A stretch of DNA of 64,000 nucleotides from positions 276,001 to 340,000 of the forward strand of contig NZ_QYUK01000011.1 in NCBI RefSeq assembly GCF_003590945.1. The letters are read 5' to 3'. The notes under the pieces are model-generated. The model ran no database searches and was not told the DNA's origin. It saw only the letters and a program-made list of their open reading frames with translations. Origin of the DNA: Oleomonas cavernae. Lineage in GTDB: Bacteria > Pseudomonadota > Alphaproteobacteria > Zavarziniales > Zavarziniaceae. Of the stretch, positions 47,529 through 56,084 are shown piece after piece. The stretch's first letter is position 1; each line of letters opens with the position of its first letter. A program made the translations under genes and the position numbers.

Positions 47529-47700
47529 CATTGATTTAAAAAGTATATATCGCCTTCGTGGCCCTCATTCGGAGCCAGAGGCTTAACTCATGTAAAAGAG
47601 AGCCGGACACCGCGCGATAAGTTGCAGTCTCGTTGGTTGCAGGCCCCCGCAACCAAACAAGCCGCAACATCAGGCGTAACGCCGGTGCTGCGGCTTTTTT
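47529..47700 (+). ncRNA. Candidate small RNA (direct repeat copy B plus terminator)
   Basis: Copy B of the direct repeat (47529-47658) runs straight into a strong terminator on the same strand (47659-47700). No open frame ends here, and the gene on the other side is on the minus strand, so the terminator must serve a plus-strand transcript. The conserved blocks and the terminator together suggest a ~150-base untranslated RNA. No known RNA family was recognised, and no clear promoter was seen beyond the AT-rich TATATAT near 47544. Confidence 0.4.
47659..47700 (+). terminator. Rho-independent terminator
   Basis: A stem AAGCCGCA / TGCGGCTT encloses a second stem GGCG-TAA-CGCC, with CATC/GGTG pairing between them, followed by six T. 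It is oriented for plus-strand transcripts. On the minus strand it lacks a T-run but could still help end the acyl-CoA dehydrogenase transcript, which stops at 47724. Confidence 0.85.
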
Positions 47701-47723
47701 GCGTCCGCACCACTACTCGGTGG

Positions 47724-49280
47724 TCAGCTTGGCAAAGCCCGTTCCAGTATCTCGCCGCAGGAAGCACCGCGCGGCAGGCCGCCATATGCCAGAGAGCGAT
47801 CGCCGAGCCGTGCGGCGCAAAAGGCGTCCGCGACGGTGTTGGGGCTGAACTTTACCATCAGGGCGCCTTCCAGCATCAGGGCCAGGCGTTCCACCATGAT
47901 GCGGGCGTCCCATTCGGGATCTTCGCTGGCGGTCCAGGCCGCGAGATGGGCCAGGGTAGTATCCATCCAGTGATCCAGGCGGCGGTTGCCGCCTTGGGCG
48001 GTACGGCATTCGCTGACAAGCTCGTCGAGCGCTTCGGGTTCCGTCCGTACCGCGCGCAGCACATCCAGCGCCGCCACGTTGCCGGAGCCCTCCCAGACCG
48101 AGCCGACGACCGAATCGCGCAGCAGCCTGGGCATGCCTGATGCCTCGACATAGCCATTGCCGCCCAGACATTCCAGCGCCTCGGCCGCATGCGGGGCGGC
48201 GCGCTTGGACAACCAGTATTTCATCAGGGTAAGCGCCACCCGCGCGAATTTCGAGCCGGGCTGGTCGTAACTGCGGGCGATGCGCATGGCCGCCATTGTC
48301 GCCGCCTCGGACTCGAGCGCGAGATCGGCCAGGACATTGCGCATCAGGGAATGATCGGTGAGCTTTTTTCCCAGCACCAGGCGCTGGCGGGCATGGTGCA
48401 CAGCCGTGACGACGCCGGCCCTGAGCACGGCGGCATTCTCCAGCATCACGTCGAGGCGCGTGAAGGAAATCATGCGCATGATGGTGCCCACGCCCCGGCC
48501 CTCGTCGCCGACGCGAACGGCGGGAAGGGCCTGAAGCTCCACTTCGCCCACGCCCAGGCCATGCCAGCCCAGCTTGTGCTTCAGCCGCTCGATCCTGTAG
48601 CCGGGGTGGCGGGACTCCGCGAGAAAGCAGGTAAGCCCTTCCGGTGCCCTGGCGAGAACCAGCAGGACATCCGCCCAGGGGCAGGTGACGAACCACTTGC
48701 GGCCGGTCAGCAGATAGGTGCCGTCCAACTGCCGCTCGGCCCGGGTTTCGGTGCCCCGGATATCCGAGCCGCCCTGGCGCTCCGTCATCGAGGCGGCGGC
48801 GAACCGGAGTTGGGGCGTAGTCGCGGTGAGCGGGCCGATCCAGGCCTGCTGCAGCGCCGGCGAAGGGGCAAGCGCCGGCACCATCGCGTAATTGGCGGAG
48901 ACGGGGCAGATCGTCGGCAGGCTGAGTTCGCCCCAGGCGAGGACCATGGCGGCGCGTGCGGCATGGGCGGGCGGCAGGCCGGGGCGGGTGGTGATCCCGT
49001 GAAGGTCGAAAGCCACGGTCTGGTCGACCAGCCAATGCCATGAGGGGTCCCGTTCGACGCGGTCGATGCGGTTTCCCTGGCCGTCGTAGCGATGCAGCAC
49101 CGGCGGGTGGCGGTCGCTGCGGGCGGCATGGTCGCGAGCCTCCCGGCCGCCGGCGACCGCACCGATCCCGGCAAGGCGATCGGCCGCCCAGGAGGCCCCT
49201 TCGCGCGCCACCGCCTCGCGCAGCGGCAGATTGATCTCGAAGACATTGTGATCAGGAAGAGGGGCAGGTTGATTGTGCAT
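47724..49280 (-). CDS. AidB-like acyl-CoA dehydrogenase
   Basis: I chose ATG 49280 (518 residues; AidB is about 540). The N-terminus (NVFEINLPLREAVAREGASW, then AADRLAGIGA) and the C-terminal WEGSGNVAALDVLRAV are AidB signatures. The FAD-binding region is PTICPVSANYAMVPAL to FAAASMTERQGGSDIRGTE. E. coli AidB is linked to alkylation damage but has weak isovaleryl-CoA dehydrogenase activity. In this setting, beside CoA catabolic genes, an acyl-CoA oxidation role is at least as likely. It lies 43 bases downstream of an FAD oxidoreductase gene on the same strand. Confidence 0.87.
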   Translation of the reverse strand: MHNQPAPLPDHNVFEINLPLREAVAREGASWAADRLAGIGAVAGGREARDHAARSDRHPPVLHRYDGQGNRIDRVERDPSWHWLVDQTVAFDLHGITTRPGLPPAHAARAAMVLAWGELSLPTICPVSANYAMVPALAPSPALQQAWIGPLTATTPQLRFAAASMTERQGGSDIRGTETRAERQLDGTYLLTGRKWFVTCPWADVLLVLARAPEGLTCFLAESRHPGYRIERLKHKLGWHGLGVGEVELQALPAVRVGDEGRGVGTIMRMISFTRLDVMLENAAVLRAGVVTAVHHARQRLVLGKKLTDHSLMRNVLADLALESEAATMAAMRIARSYDQPGSKFARVALTLMKYWLSKRAAPHAAEALECLGGNGYVEASGMPRLLRDSVVGSVWEGSGNVAALDVLRAVRTEPEALDELVSECRTAQGGNRRLDHWMDTTLAHLAAWTASEDPEWDARIMVERLALMLEGALMVKFSPNTVADAFCAARLGDRSLAYGGLPRGASCGEILERALPS

Positions 49281-49323
49281 GGCCTGGGCTTTCTTGGATA
49301 GCCGTCGGGTCCTGGCGACTGTG

Positions 49324-50655
49324 TTAGAGGGCGGCGCGCGACCGCACCGCGGCACCGTCGAGCCAGTGGCCGGCAAGGGCCGCAGCGATCTTGCCGGTTT
49401 CGGCGCAGGCCTGCGTGCCACCATCGCCATAGCTCTTCACCGCATCCCCGACGTGCCAGAAGTTGGGGATAGGGGTCTCCTGCGGCAGGTCGTAGCCGGC
49501 GCAGGAGCGCTGGGCCGGCCAGCCGTCGCGCATCACGCGGATGGAGAGCAGCCGGGCCTGGGCGAAGCCAGGGAACTGTTCGCACAGCTCCTGCAGCGAG
49601 GCCTCGATTTCGGCCTTCTCGTCGAAATCGCCGAGTGCTGGAATGGGCACGGCATAGGCGACATGGAGGTGCCAGCCGGGCGGTGCCATCTCGGGGCACA
49701 TGGCGGTCATCTCGGCGATGTTGCAGAGGCGGCGGGTGCTGCTGAACGTAACGAGGCCGGGAACATCGACGATAGGCTCGCGGGTAGCGAAATTGATGAC
49801 GATGTTGGCGGCCGGCCGGGGCAGATCGCGCGCCTGCCGGGCATAGGCCGGGCCGAAAGCCTCGATTCCGTCAAGCTCGAGCGAGGCGCGGGGCCCCATG
49901 TTGCAGATCACGCTGCGGGTCGGAACCACCAGGGTTTCGCCGCCGCGTTCGACCTCGACCGCGGTCACCTGGCCGCCTTCGATCCGCAGGCCCTTGGCCC
50001 GGGTTTCCAGCCAGATCTCGCCGCCATGGCGCCGGATGCCGTCGCCCAGGTCGTTCCAAAGGCCCATGGTGCCGCGCGGGCAGAAGCCGAAGCGCTTGAA
50101 GGCTCCTTTCTGGGCGAAATAGACGAGGAAGGCGCGGGCCGGCAGTTCGTCGGCGTTGGCCGCGAAAATCGCGGCACAAAGATTGCGGAACAGCCCGTGT
50201 ACCGTCGGATTCTTCGTGTACTTCGACAGCCATTCCTTGGTGCTGAGCTTGGCTTCCGGCAGGTCGCCCGCGCGGGCATCGGCGAATTTCGCGCCGATCT
50301 TCGCCGCCTGCCTGGTCAGGCCGCCCAGCAGCATGCCCCAGCCGCCCTTGGCGACGTTGACGATCTTGCCGTCGATGCTGAAGACGGTGGCGGGGCTGGG
50401 CTCGCGGATGTCGAGCGGGACACCCACGAGATTGAAGGTTTCCTCGAAGGTGCTGCCCTTCTCGATTGCGATTGCGCCGAGGTTGACGGTGAAGCCCTCG
50501 ATACTCTCGCTGGCCGCGCGGCCGCCCAGGCGGTTCAGGCCCTCGATCAGGAGTGTCCTGCGCCCGGCTGCGACCAGGCGGGCTGCCGCGCTCAGGCCCC
50601 CTGCGCCTGCGCCGATCACCATGGCATCGTAGGGAGGGCATTCAGGGTTGATCAT
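49324..50655 (-). CDS. FAD-dependent oxidoreductase, phytoene-desaturase-like
   Basis: A 443-residue flavoprotein. The N-terminal dinucleotide motif is AMVIGAGAGGLSAAARLVAA, followed by EGLNRLGGRAAS, the G-G-R loop of the amine-oxidase/desaturase fold. The C-terminal FAD contact is NFWHVGDAVKSYGDGGTQAC. It precedes the AidB-like gene in a two-gene minus-strand unit whose promoter region faces the crotonase operon, with TetR operator 1 between them. The substrate is unknown. It is not closely similar to the FAD enzyme at 21489 outside the cofactor motifs. Confidence 0.82.
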   Translation of the reverse strand: MINPECPPYDAMVIGAGAGGLSAAARLVAAGRRTLLIEGLNRLGGRAASESIEGFTVNLGAIAIEKGSTFEETFNLVGVPLDIREPSPATVFSIDGKIVNVAKGGWGMLLGGLTRQAAKIGAKFADARAGDLPEAKLSTKEWLSKYTKNPTVHGLFRNLCAAIFAANADELPARAFLVYFAQKGAFKRFGFCPRGTMGLWNDLGDGIRRHGGEIWLETRAKGLRIEGGQVTAVEVERGGETLVVPTRSVICNMGPRASLELDGIEAFGPAYARQARDLPRPAANIVINFATREPIVDVPGLVTFSSTRRLCNIAEMTAMCPEMAPPGWHLHVAYAVPIPALGDFDEKAEIEASLQELCEQFPGFAQARLLSIRVMRDGWPAQRSCAGYDLPQETPIPNFWHVGDAVKSYGDGGTQACAETGKIAAALAGHWLDGAAVRSRAAL

Positions 50656-50832
50656 GTCGTCCTCGCGCGGCTTAAGGATGGGAAAGCAGGGACGGCGCGG
50701 ATAAAGACCTTGCCGCCCATGCTTGTGTCTTCGCGTCTCTTCCTCGCAGTTCCCTGATCGCCCAGGCCGAACTTTGGTCGGGGGCTGCCCTGGGGCGCCT
50801 GGAGCCTCTAAGCAAGGTGAGCATGGTTTGAC

Positions 50833-50854
50833 ATAAACCGACGCGACGGTCTAT
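50833..50854. promoter_or_regulatory. TetR-type operator 1 and promoter
   Basis: A 22-bp dyad, ATAAACCGACGC then GACGGTCTAT on the other arm, pairs at 9 of 11 positions. It lies between TTGACA (50828-50833) and TATTAA (50852-50857), which form a promoter with 18-base spacing aimed at the crotonase operon. The same pattern recurs at 59201 and 60026. A bound repressor would block polymerase. Confidence 0.75.
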
Positions 50855-50894
50855 TAATATGTCGACCAGAGGAAATAGGCCAGGGAGAGGCGCC

Positions 50895-51725
50895 ATGGAC
50901 GGCAAGACCGACGCTCAATCTGTTTCGATCGTGGACCGTGGCCTGGTTCTGCTGCGCCTCGATGCCGATGGCGTCGCCCATATGACGCTGAACCGGCCCG
51001 ATGCCGCCAATGGCCTGAACATCGACATGCTGAGGGCGCTCGAAGCGGTCCTCCTGCAGGTCCACGGCGACAGCCGCATCCGAGCCCTGCTGGTGACGGG
51101 CGAGGGGCGGAATTTCTGTGCCGGCGGGGATGTTCACGTCTTCCTGGAACAGGGGGAGGGTTTGCCCGCCTTCATCCGGGTGGCGACCGCCCTGCTGCAG
51201 AGCGTGGCGGGCCTGCTGATCCACCTCGAGGTGCCGGTGGTTGCCGCGGTTCATGGCTATGCGGCGGGTGGCGGCGGCATGGGGCTTGTCTGTTCGGCCG
51301 ATCTCGTGGTGGCGGCGGAAAGCGCCAGGTTCATGGCGGGTGCCACCCGCGTCGCCATGGTGCCCGATGCCGGTGTCACCGCCAGCCTGAGCCAGATCGT
51401 CGGCTTTCGCCGGGCGATGGAAATCGTGCTGCTGAACGAGCCTTTGACCGCCGAAGAGGCCCGGCAGATGGGCCTGATCAACCGCGTGGTCGCCGATGAC
51501 CGGCTGCTTGACGAGGCGCTGGCGCTTGCCCGGCGCCTGGCCCGCGGCGCACCGGCGGCCCAGGCGGCGACGAAACGCCTGATGTGGAGCGGCATCGGCC
51601 AGGGGGTGGAGGCGGTGATGCCGATCGAAAATGCCACCCAGGCCTATCTGTCCGGCCTCGCGGACGCGCGCGAGGGCCTGCGCGCCGTCATCGAGAAGCG
51701 TGCGCCGCGCTTCCTGGGGCAGTGA
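50895..51725 (+). CDS. Enoyl-CoA hydratase/isomerase-family protein
   Basis: A 276-residue crotonase from ATG 50895, behind GGGAGAGGC; the frame is open to 50859. The oxyanion-hole segments are GEGRNFCAGGDVHVF and GYAAGGGGMGLVCSADLVVA. At the two positions where true hydratases carry catalytic Glu there are Gly (GGGMG) and a V-P-D segment (RVAMVPDAGVTASLSQ), so it is more likely an isomerase or another crotonase reaction than a simple hydratase. It is the first gene of a run of seven to 58391, directly behind operator 1. Confidence 0.87.
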   Translation: MDGKTDAQSVSIVDRGLVLLRLDADGVAHMTLNRPDAANGLNIDMLRALEAVLLQVHGDSRIRALLVTGEGRNFCAGGDVHVFLEQGEGLPAFIRVATALLQSVAGLLIHLEVPVVAAVHGYAAGGGGMGLVCSADLVVAAESARFMAGATRVAMVPDAGVTASLSQIVGFRRAMEIVLLNEPLTAEEARQMGLINRVVADDRLLDEALALARRLARGAPAAQAATKRLMWSGIGQGVEAVMPIENATQAYLSGLADAREGLRAVIEKRAPRFLGQ

Positions 51726-51726
51726 C

Positions 51727-52461
51727 ATGACGCGGTACGCCAAGGGGCGCCGGGCCTTCGTGACCGGCGGCGGCAAGGGGATCGGCGAGGCGATCTGCCA
51801 CCACCTCGCGGCCCTTGGCGTGGATGTGGTCGTCGCCGACATCGACGAGGCGGCGGCCCGCGCCGTTGCCGGGGCGATCGGCGGCCTCGCAGCGCCGCTT
51901 GACGTGACCGACATCGAACGGGTGGCTGCGGTCATCGCCGAAACCGGGCCCTTCGACATCCTGGTCAACAATGCGGGCAGGGACCAGCATGCCTTCTTCA
52001 CGAAGACGACGCCGGCCGAATGGCAGGCCCTGGTGGCGGTCAATCTGCTCTCGGTCTTCGCAACCACCCACGCAGCCCTGCCGGCCATGCAGGAGAGGGG
52101 CTTCGGCCGCATCGTCAACATCGCCTCGGAGGCCGGGCGCCTCGGCTCCAAGGGCGGCGCGGTCTATGCCGCCGCGAAGGGCGGCGTGATCGCCTTCACC
52201 CGTTCGATCGCGCGGGAAAATGGACCCAAGGGAATTACGGCGAATGTCGTGCTGCCCGGGCCGGTGGATACGCCCCTGCTGCGCGCGGCCGTTGCGGCGG
52301 GGGGCGAGAAACTGCTGGGGGCGATGACCGGGGCCACCCTGCTCGGCCGCCTGGGCACGCCGGCGGAGATCGCGGCGGCGGTCGGGTTCCTGGCGAGCGA
52401 GGAGGCGGGTTTCATTACCGGCGAGGCCATCGGCGTTTCCGGCGGCATGGGCTGCGGGTGA
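51727..52461 (+). CDS. Short-chain dehydrogenase/reductase
   Basis: A 244-residue classical SDR from ATG 51727, one base after the crotonase stop. The cofactor motif is TGGGKGIGEA, and the acidic DIDEA after strand 2 favours NAD(H). The structural motif is LVNNAGRDQ. The catalytic Ser is in NIASEAG, with Tyr and Lys in VYAAAKGG. The end GEAIGVSGGMG is usual. It probably oxidises a hydroxy intermediate (3-hydroxyacyl-CoA or alcohol) of the pathway. It is followed six bases later by an esterase gene. Confidence 0.9.
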   Translation: MTRYAKGRRAFVTGGGKGIGEAICHHLAALGVDVVVADIDEAAARAVAGAIGGLAAPLDVTDIERVAAVIAETGPFDILVNNAGRDQHAFFTKTTPAEWQALVAVNLLSVFATTHAALPAMQERGFGRIVNIASEAGRLGSKGGAVYAAAKGGVIAFTRSIARENGPKGITANVVLPGPVDTPLLRAAVAAGGEKLLGAMTGATLLGRLGTPAEIAAAVGFLASEEAGFITGEAIGVSGGMGCG

Positions 52462-52467
52462 GGCGGA

Positions 52468-53385
52468 ATGTCTGAACAGCGACCCATCGATGTGGTGACG
52501 GCGAGGGTGAAAGCCGTCTACAGCCGTTGGCGCCGGTCGACGCCCATTGCCCAGATGCGGGCGGACTGGGACGAATTGTTCGGCTACATGCCGGACGGCG
52601 TATCGGTCGAGCCGGTGCGGATCGGCACGCTGGAGGCAGCCTGGATCGGCGCCCCCGGCGCGCACGCCGACCGCGCCATTCTCTATTTCCATGGCGGGGG
52701 ATTTCAGGTCGGGTCAATCCGCTCGCACCTGGAATTGATGGCGTCTATTTCGGCGGCGGCTGGTTGCCGCGTGCTCGGCGTGAACTACCGCCTCGCCCCG
52801 GAGCACCGCTTTCCAGCACCGCTGCTCGACGCGGCGGCGGCTTACGACTGGCTGTTGGCGCAGGGCTTTTCACCGGCCCAGGTGGCGCTGGCGGGGGATT
52901 CCGCCGGGGGCGGTCTGGTGCTTTCAACGCTGCTGCGCCTGCGCGATGCCGGCCGCCCGCTGCCTGCGGCCGCGGCGGTGATGTCGGTCTGGACCGACCT
53001 GACCGCCGCCGGCGCCAGCTACGAGACCCGCCGCGAGGCGGATCCCATCCACCAGCAACCGATGATCCTGGCGATGGCGGCGAACTACCTGGGGACGGGG
53101 GGAGACCCGACGGATCCCCTGGCCTCGCCCCTGTTCGGCGATCTTCGCGGCCTGCCGCCCCTGCTGATCCAGGTCGGCGACCGGGAAACCGTGCTCAGCG
53201 ACTCGGAAGATTTCGCGGCCAGGGCACGCGATGCGGGCGTGGCGGTGGAACTCCAGGTCTATCCCGACATGATCCACGTCTTTCAGCAGTTTCCCCGCGA
53301 TCTTGCCCAGGCCCGCGCCGCCATCGCGGCGATCGGCGATTTCCTGGCGCCGCGTTTTGCCCGGCGTTCCCTTGATGAGGATTGA
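52468..53385 (+). CDS. Alpha/beta hydrolase, hormone-sensitive-lipase family
   Basis: A 305-residue esterase. It has the HSL-family oxyanion motif FHGGGFQVGS near residue 72, the nucleophile elbow GDSAGGGLVLS near residue 137, the acid in a DRE segment (VGDRETVLSDSEDF) and the final His in MIHVFQQF. No signal peptide is seen, so it is cytoplasmic. It may release an acid from an ester or lactone, or hydrolyse a thioester, in the degradation route. It is co-transcribed between the SDR and the HMG-CoA-synthase-like gene, which starts two bases after its stop. Confidence 0.9.
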   Translation: MSEQRPIDVVTARVKAVYSRWRRSTPIAQMRADWDELFGYMPDGVSVEPVRIGTLEAAWIGAPGAHADRAILYFHGGGFQVGSIRSHLELMASISAAAGCRVLGVNYRLAPEHRFPAPLLDAAAAYDWLLAQGFSPAQVALAGDSAGGGLVLSTLLRLRDAGRPLPAAAAVMSVWTDLTAAGASYETRREADPIHQQPMILAMAANYLGTGGDPTDPLASPLFGDLRGLPPLLIQVGDRETVLSDSEDFAARARDAGVAVELQVYPDMIHVFQQFPRDLAQARAAIAAIGDFLAPRFARRSLDED

Positions 53386-53387
53386 GC

Positions 53388-54875
53388 ATGGTTGGCATCG
53401 TTGAATACGGCGGTTACATCCCGCGCCTGAGGCTCGACCGCCGCGCGGTCGCGGAGGCGAATGCCTGGTATGCCCCCAATCTCTCGGGCAAGGCCAGGGG
53501 CAGCCGGGCCATGGCCAATTGGGATGAGGACAGTCTCACCATGGCCGTGGCGGCGGCGCGCGACTGCCTGGGCACGGCGGAGGATCGCGGCCATGTCGCG
53601 GCCGTGTTCCTGGCCTCCTGCACCCTGCCTTTCACCGAAAGATTGAATGCGGGCGTGCTCTGCGAGGCCCTGACCCTGGCCCCGGCAACCGATGCCCTCG
53701 AATTCGGCGGTTCGCAGCGGGCCGGCCTCTCCGCCCTCATCCAGGGCCTGGTGCGGGCCAGGGCGGATGGCGGCAAGGTCCTGGTCATCGGTGCCGACAA
53801 CCGCAAGGCCCAGGCCGCCAGCGGGCAGGAACTGGACTATGGCGATGGTGCCGGCGCCCTGCTGGTCGGCGGCGACAAGGTGCTGGCATCGTTCCTGGGC
53901 GCCGGCACGGTGACGGTCGATTTCGTCGATCATTTCCGCCAGGCCGGGCGGGAGACCGACTATGCCTGGGAGGAGCGCTGGATCCGCGACGAGGGCATCT
54001 CGAAGCTGGTGCCGCAGGCTGTCGCCGCGGCGCTGGCCCAGGCGGGCGTCGCCGCCGGCGATGTCGACCATTTCATCTTTCCCTCCAGCTTCAAGAAGAT
54101 GGACGAGCAGGTGGCGAACCGCTGCGGCATCCCGACCGAGGCGGTGGTGGATGCCCTGCTGGACCGGATCGGGGATACCGGAACCGGCCATGCCCTGCTG
54201 CTGCTGGCCCATGTCCTTGAAAGTGCGAAGCCGGGGCAGGTGATCGTCGCTGCGCAGTTCGGCAGCGGGGCCCAGGCCGTGGTGTTCCGCGTGACCGAAG
54301 AGATCGCGTCGTTCCGGCCGGCCAAGGGGGTTTCGGCCTGGCTGGCGCGCGGGGTGGCCGAGCGGAACTATACCAAGTTCCTGTCCTTCAAGGGGCAACT
54401 GGCGCTGGAACGCGGCATGCGCGGCGAACAGGACCGCAAGACCGCGCTGACCACGGCCTATCGCCACCGCGCGGCCATCCTGGGCCTGGTCGGCGGGCGC
54501 TGCCAGGAGACGGGGCGGGTTCACTTCCCGCCGTCCCGCTTCGCTCATGGCCAGGGCCAGGGCCAGCCCCTGCAGGACACCCAGGTGCCCTACAAGATGG
54601 CGGAACGCCAGGGCACGGTGCTGAGCTGGTCGGCGGAGTACCTCTCCTTCCACCGCGCCCCGCCGCACACCTATGGCCAGGTCGATTTCGACGGCGGCGG
54701 CCGCATCCTCATGGAATTCACCGATGTCGCCAAAGGCGATATCGAGGCGGGCACCAAGGTGGAGATGGTTTTCCGCATCAAGGACATCGACGATCTTCGG
54801 GGTTACACCCGGTATTTCTGGAAGGCGGTGCCGGTGCGCCCCGGCCAGGCCCTGGAACAGCAGGCGGCGGAGTGA
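53388..54875 (+). CDS. HMG-CoA synthase-like protein fused to DUF35 OB-fold
   Basis: A 495-residue protein from ATG 53388. Residues 1-~340 have the HMG-CoA-synthase/thiolase-like fold (GIVEYGGYIPRLRLDR, then the middle block EQVANRCGIPTEAVVDALLD, then GTGHALLLLAHVLE). Residues ~370-495 are a DUF35-type OB fold (QGTVLSWSAEYLSFHR, RGYTRYFWKAVPVRPG). At the site of the catalytic Cys (usually A-C-x-A-G) it has FGGSQRAG, so the nucleophile appears to be Ser or absent. The zinc cysteines of DUF35 are also mostly lost (one Cys, in GGRCQETG). It precedes the thiolase gene by three bases. It may act as a condensing, cleaving or scaffold partner; the chemistry is open. Confidence 0.85.
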   Translation: MVGIVEYGGYIPRLRLDRRAVAEANAWYAPNLSGKARGSRAMANWDEDSLTMAVAAARDCLGTAEDRGHVAAVFLASCTLPFTERLNAGVLCEALTLAPATDALEFGGSQRAGLSALIQGLVRARADGGKVLVIGADNRKAQAASGQELDYGDGAGALLVGGDKVLASFLGAGTVTVDFVDHFRQAGRETDYAWEERWIRDEGISKLVPQAVAAALAQAGVAAGDVDHFIFPSSFKKMDEQVANRCGIPTEAVVDALLDRIGDTGTGHALLLLAHVLESAKPGQVIVAAQFGSGAQAVVFRVTEEIASFRPAKGVSAWLARGVAERNYTKFLSFKGQLALERGMRGEQDRKTALTTAYRHRAAILGLVGGRCQETGRVHFPPSRFAHGQGQGQPLQDTQVPYKMAERQGTVLSWSAEYLSFHRAPPHTYGQVDFDGGGRILMEFTDVAKGDIEAGTKVEMVFRIKDIDDLRGYTRYFWKAVPVRPGQALEQQAAE

Positions 54876-54878
54876 ATC

Positions 54879-56081
54879 ATGGCTAAAGGCATCAAGGACC
54901 GTGTCGCCATCCTCGGCATGGGGTGCAGCAAGTTCGGCGAGCGCTGGGACGCGAGCCCCGAGGACCTGATGGTCGAGGCCTATGTCGAGGCCCTGGCCGA
55001 TGCCGGCATCGCTGCGGAACAGATCGACGCCGCCTGGTTCTCGACCCACATGGACGATGTGGGGACCGGGCGCGGCGGCACGCCGCTGTCGATCGCGCTG
55101 CGCCTGCCGGACATCGGCGTGACCCGGGTCGAGAATTTCTGCGCCGGCGGGTCCGAGGCGATCCGGGCCGCGGTCTATGCCGTCGCCGCCGGGGCCTGCG
55201 ACATCGCGCTGGCGGTCGGGGTCGAGAAGCTGAAGGACACGGGCTATGGCGGCCTGCCGGTGGCGACCGTGGGCACCTATATCCCGCAATGGTATCCCAA
55301 CGCGGTGGCGCCGGCGAATTTCGCGCAACTGGCCAGCGCCTATCGAACCAGGCACGGCGTCGACGCGGCGCTGCTGAAGCGTGCAATCGCCCATGTTTCG
55401 GTCAAGAGCCACGCCAACGGCGCCCGCAACCCCAAGGCCCATCTGCGCAACACGATCACCGAGGACCAGGTGCTGAAGGCGCCGATCGTCGCCGAACCGC
55501 TGGGCCTGTTCGATTGCTGCGGCGTCTCGGACGGGGCGGCGGCGGTGATCGTCACCCGGCCCGATCTGGCGCGGGCGCTCGGCAAGAGCGATCTCGTCAC
55601 CTTCAAGGCCTTGCAGGTCGTCGCCTCCAACGGCTGGGAGATGCAGGCCAACGAATGGGACGGCAGCTATGTCCACACGGCGCGCGTGGCGGCCCGCCGG
55701 GCCTATGCCGAGGCGGGGATCGCCAACCCGCGCAAGGACATCAGCATGACCGAGGTGCACGACTGCTTCTCGATCACCGAACTGGTAACCATGGAGGATC
55801 TCGGCCTGTCCGAGCCGGGTCAGGCGGTGCGCGACGTGCTGGACGGCGTGTTCGACGCCGATGGCGCGGTGCCCTGCCAGATCGACGGCGGTCTCAAGTG
55901 CTTCGGCCATCCGATCGGGGCCAGCGGCATCCGCATGCTCTATGAGATGTATCTCCAGCTTCTGGGCCGGGCAGGTACGCGGCAATTGGTCGATCCGCGC
56001 ATCGGGCTGACCCACAATCTGGGCGGCCAGCCGTCGCAGAACATCTGCTCGGTCTCGATCGTCGGGCTCGAGGGGGTCTGA
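54879..56081 (+). CDS. Thiolase-family acyltransferase (SCP2/lipid-transfer type)
   Basis: A 400-residue thiolase-fold enzyme of the SCP2-thiolase branch. The active-site Cys is in NFCAGGSEAIRAAV near residue 90. Other motifs are EVHDCFSITELVTME and the His of CFGHPIGASGIRM. The order, lengths and intact Cys suggest an active retro-Claisen or retro-aldol enzyme. In archaea, and in bacterial steroid side-chain degradation, similar enzymes pair with DUF35 proteins; here the DUF35 domain is fused to the neighbouring synthase-like protein. A three-base gap implies co-translation. Confidence 0.88.
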   Translation: MAKGIKDRVAILGMGCSKFGERWDASPEDLMVEAYVEALADAGIAAEQIDAAWFSTHMDDVGTGRGGTPLSIALRLPDIGVTRVENFCAGGSEAIRAAVYAVAAGACDIALAVGVEKLKDTGYGGLPVATVGTYIPQWYPNAVAPANFAQLASAYRTRHGVDAALLKRAIAHVSVKSHANGARNPKAHLRNTITEDQVLKAPIVAEPLGLFDCCGVSDGAAAVIVTRPDLARALGKSDLVTFKALQVVASNGWEMQANEWDGSYVHTARVAARRAYAEAGIANPRKDISMTEVHDCFSITELVTMEDLGLSEPGQAVRDVLDGVFDADGAVPCQIDGGLKCFGHPIGASGIRMLYEMYLQLLGRAGTRQLVDPRIGLTHNLGGQPSQNICSVSIVGLEGV

Positions 56082-56084
56082 GCC

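Noticed and set aside
49273-50757. 494-codon plus-strand frame
   Set aside because: It is opposite the FAD oxidoreductase, which has clear cofactor motifs. No motif was seen in the plus-strand product.
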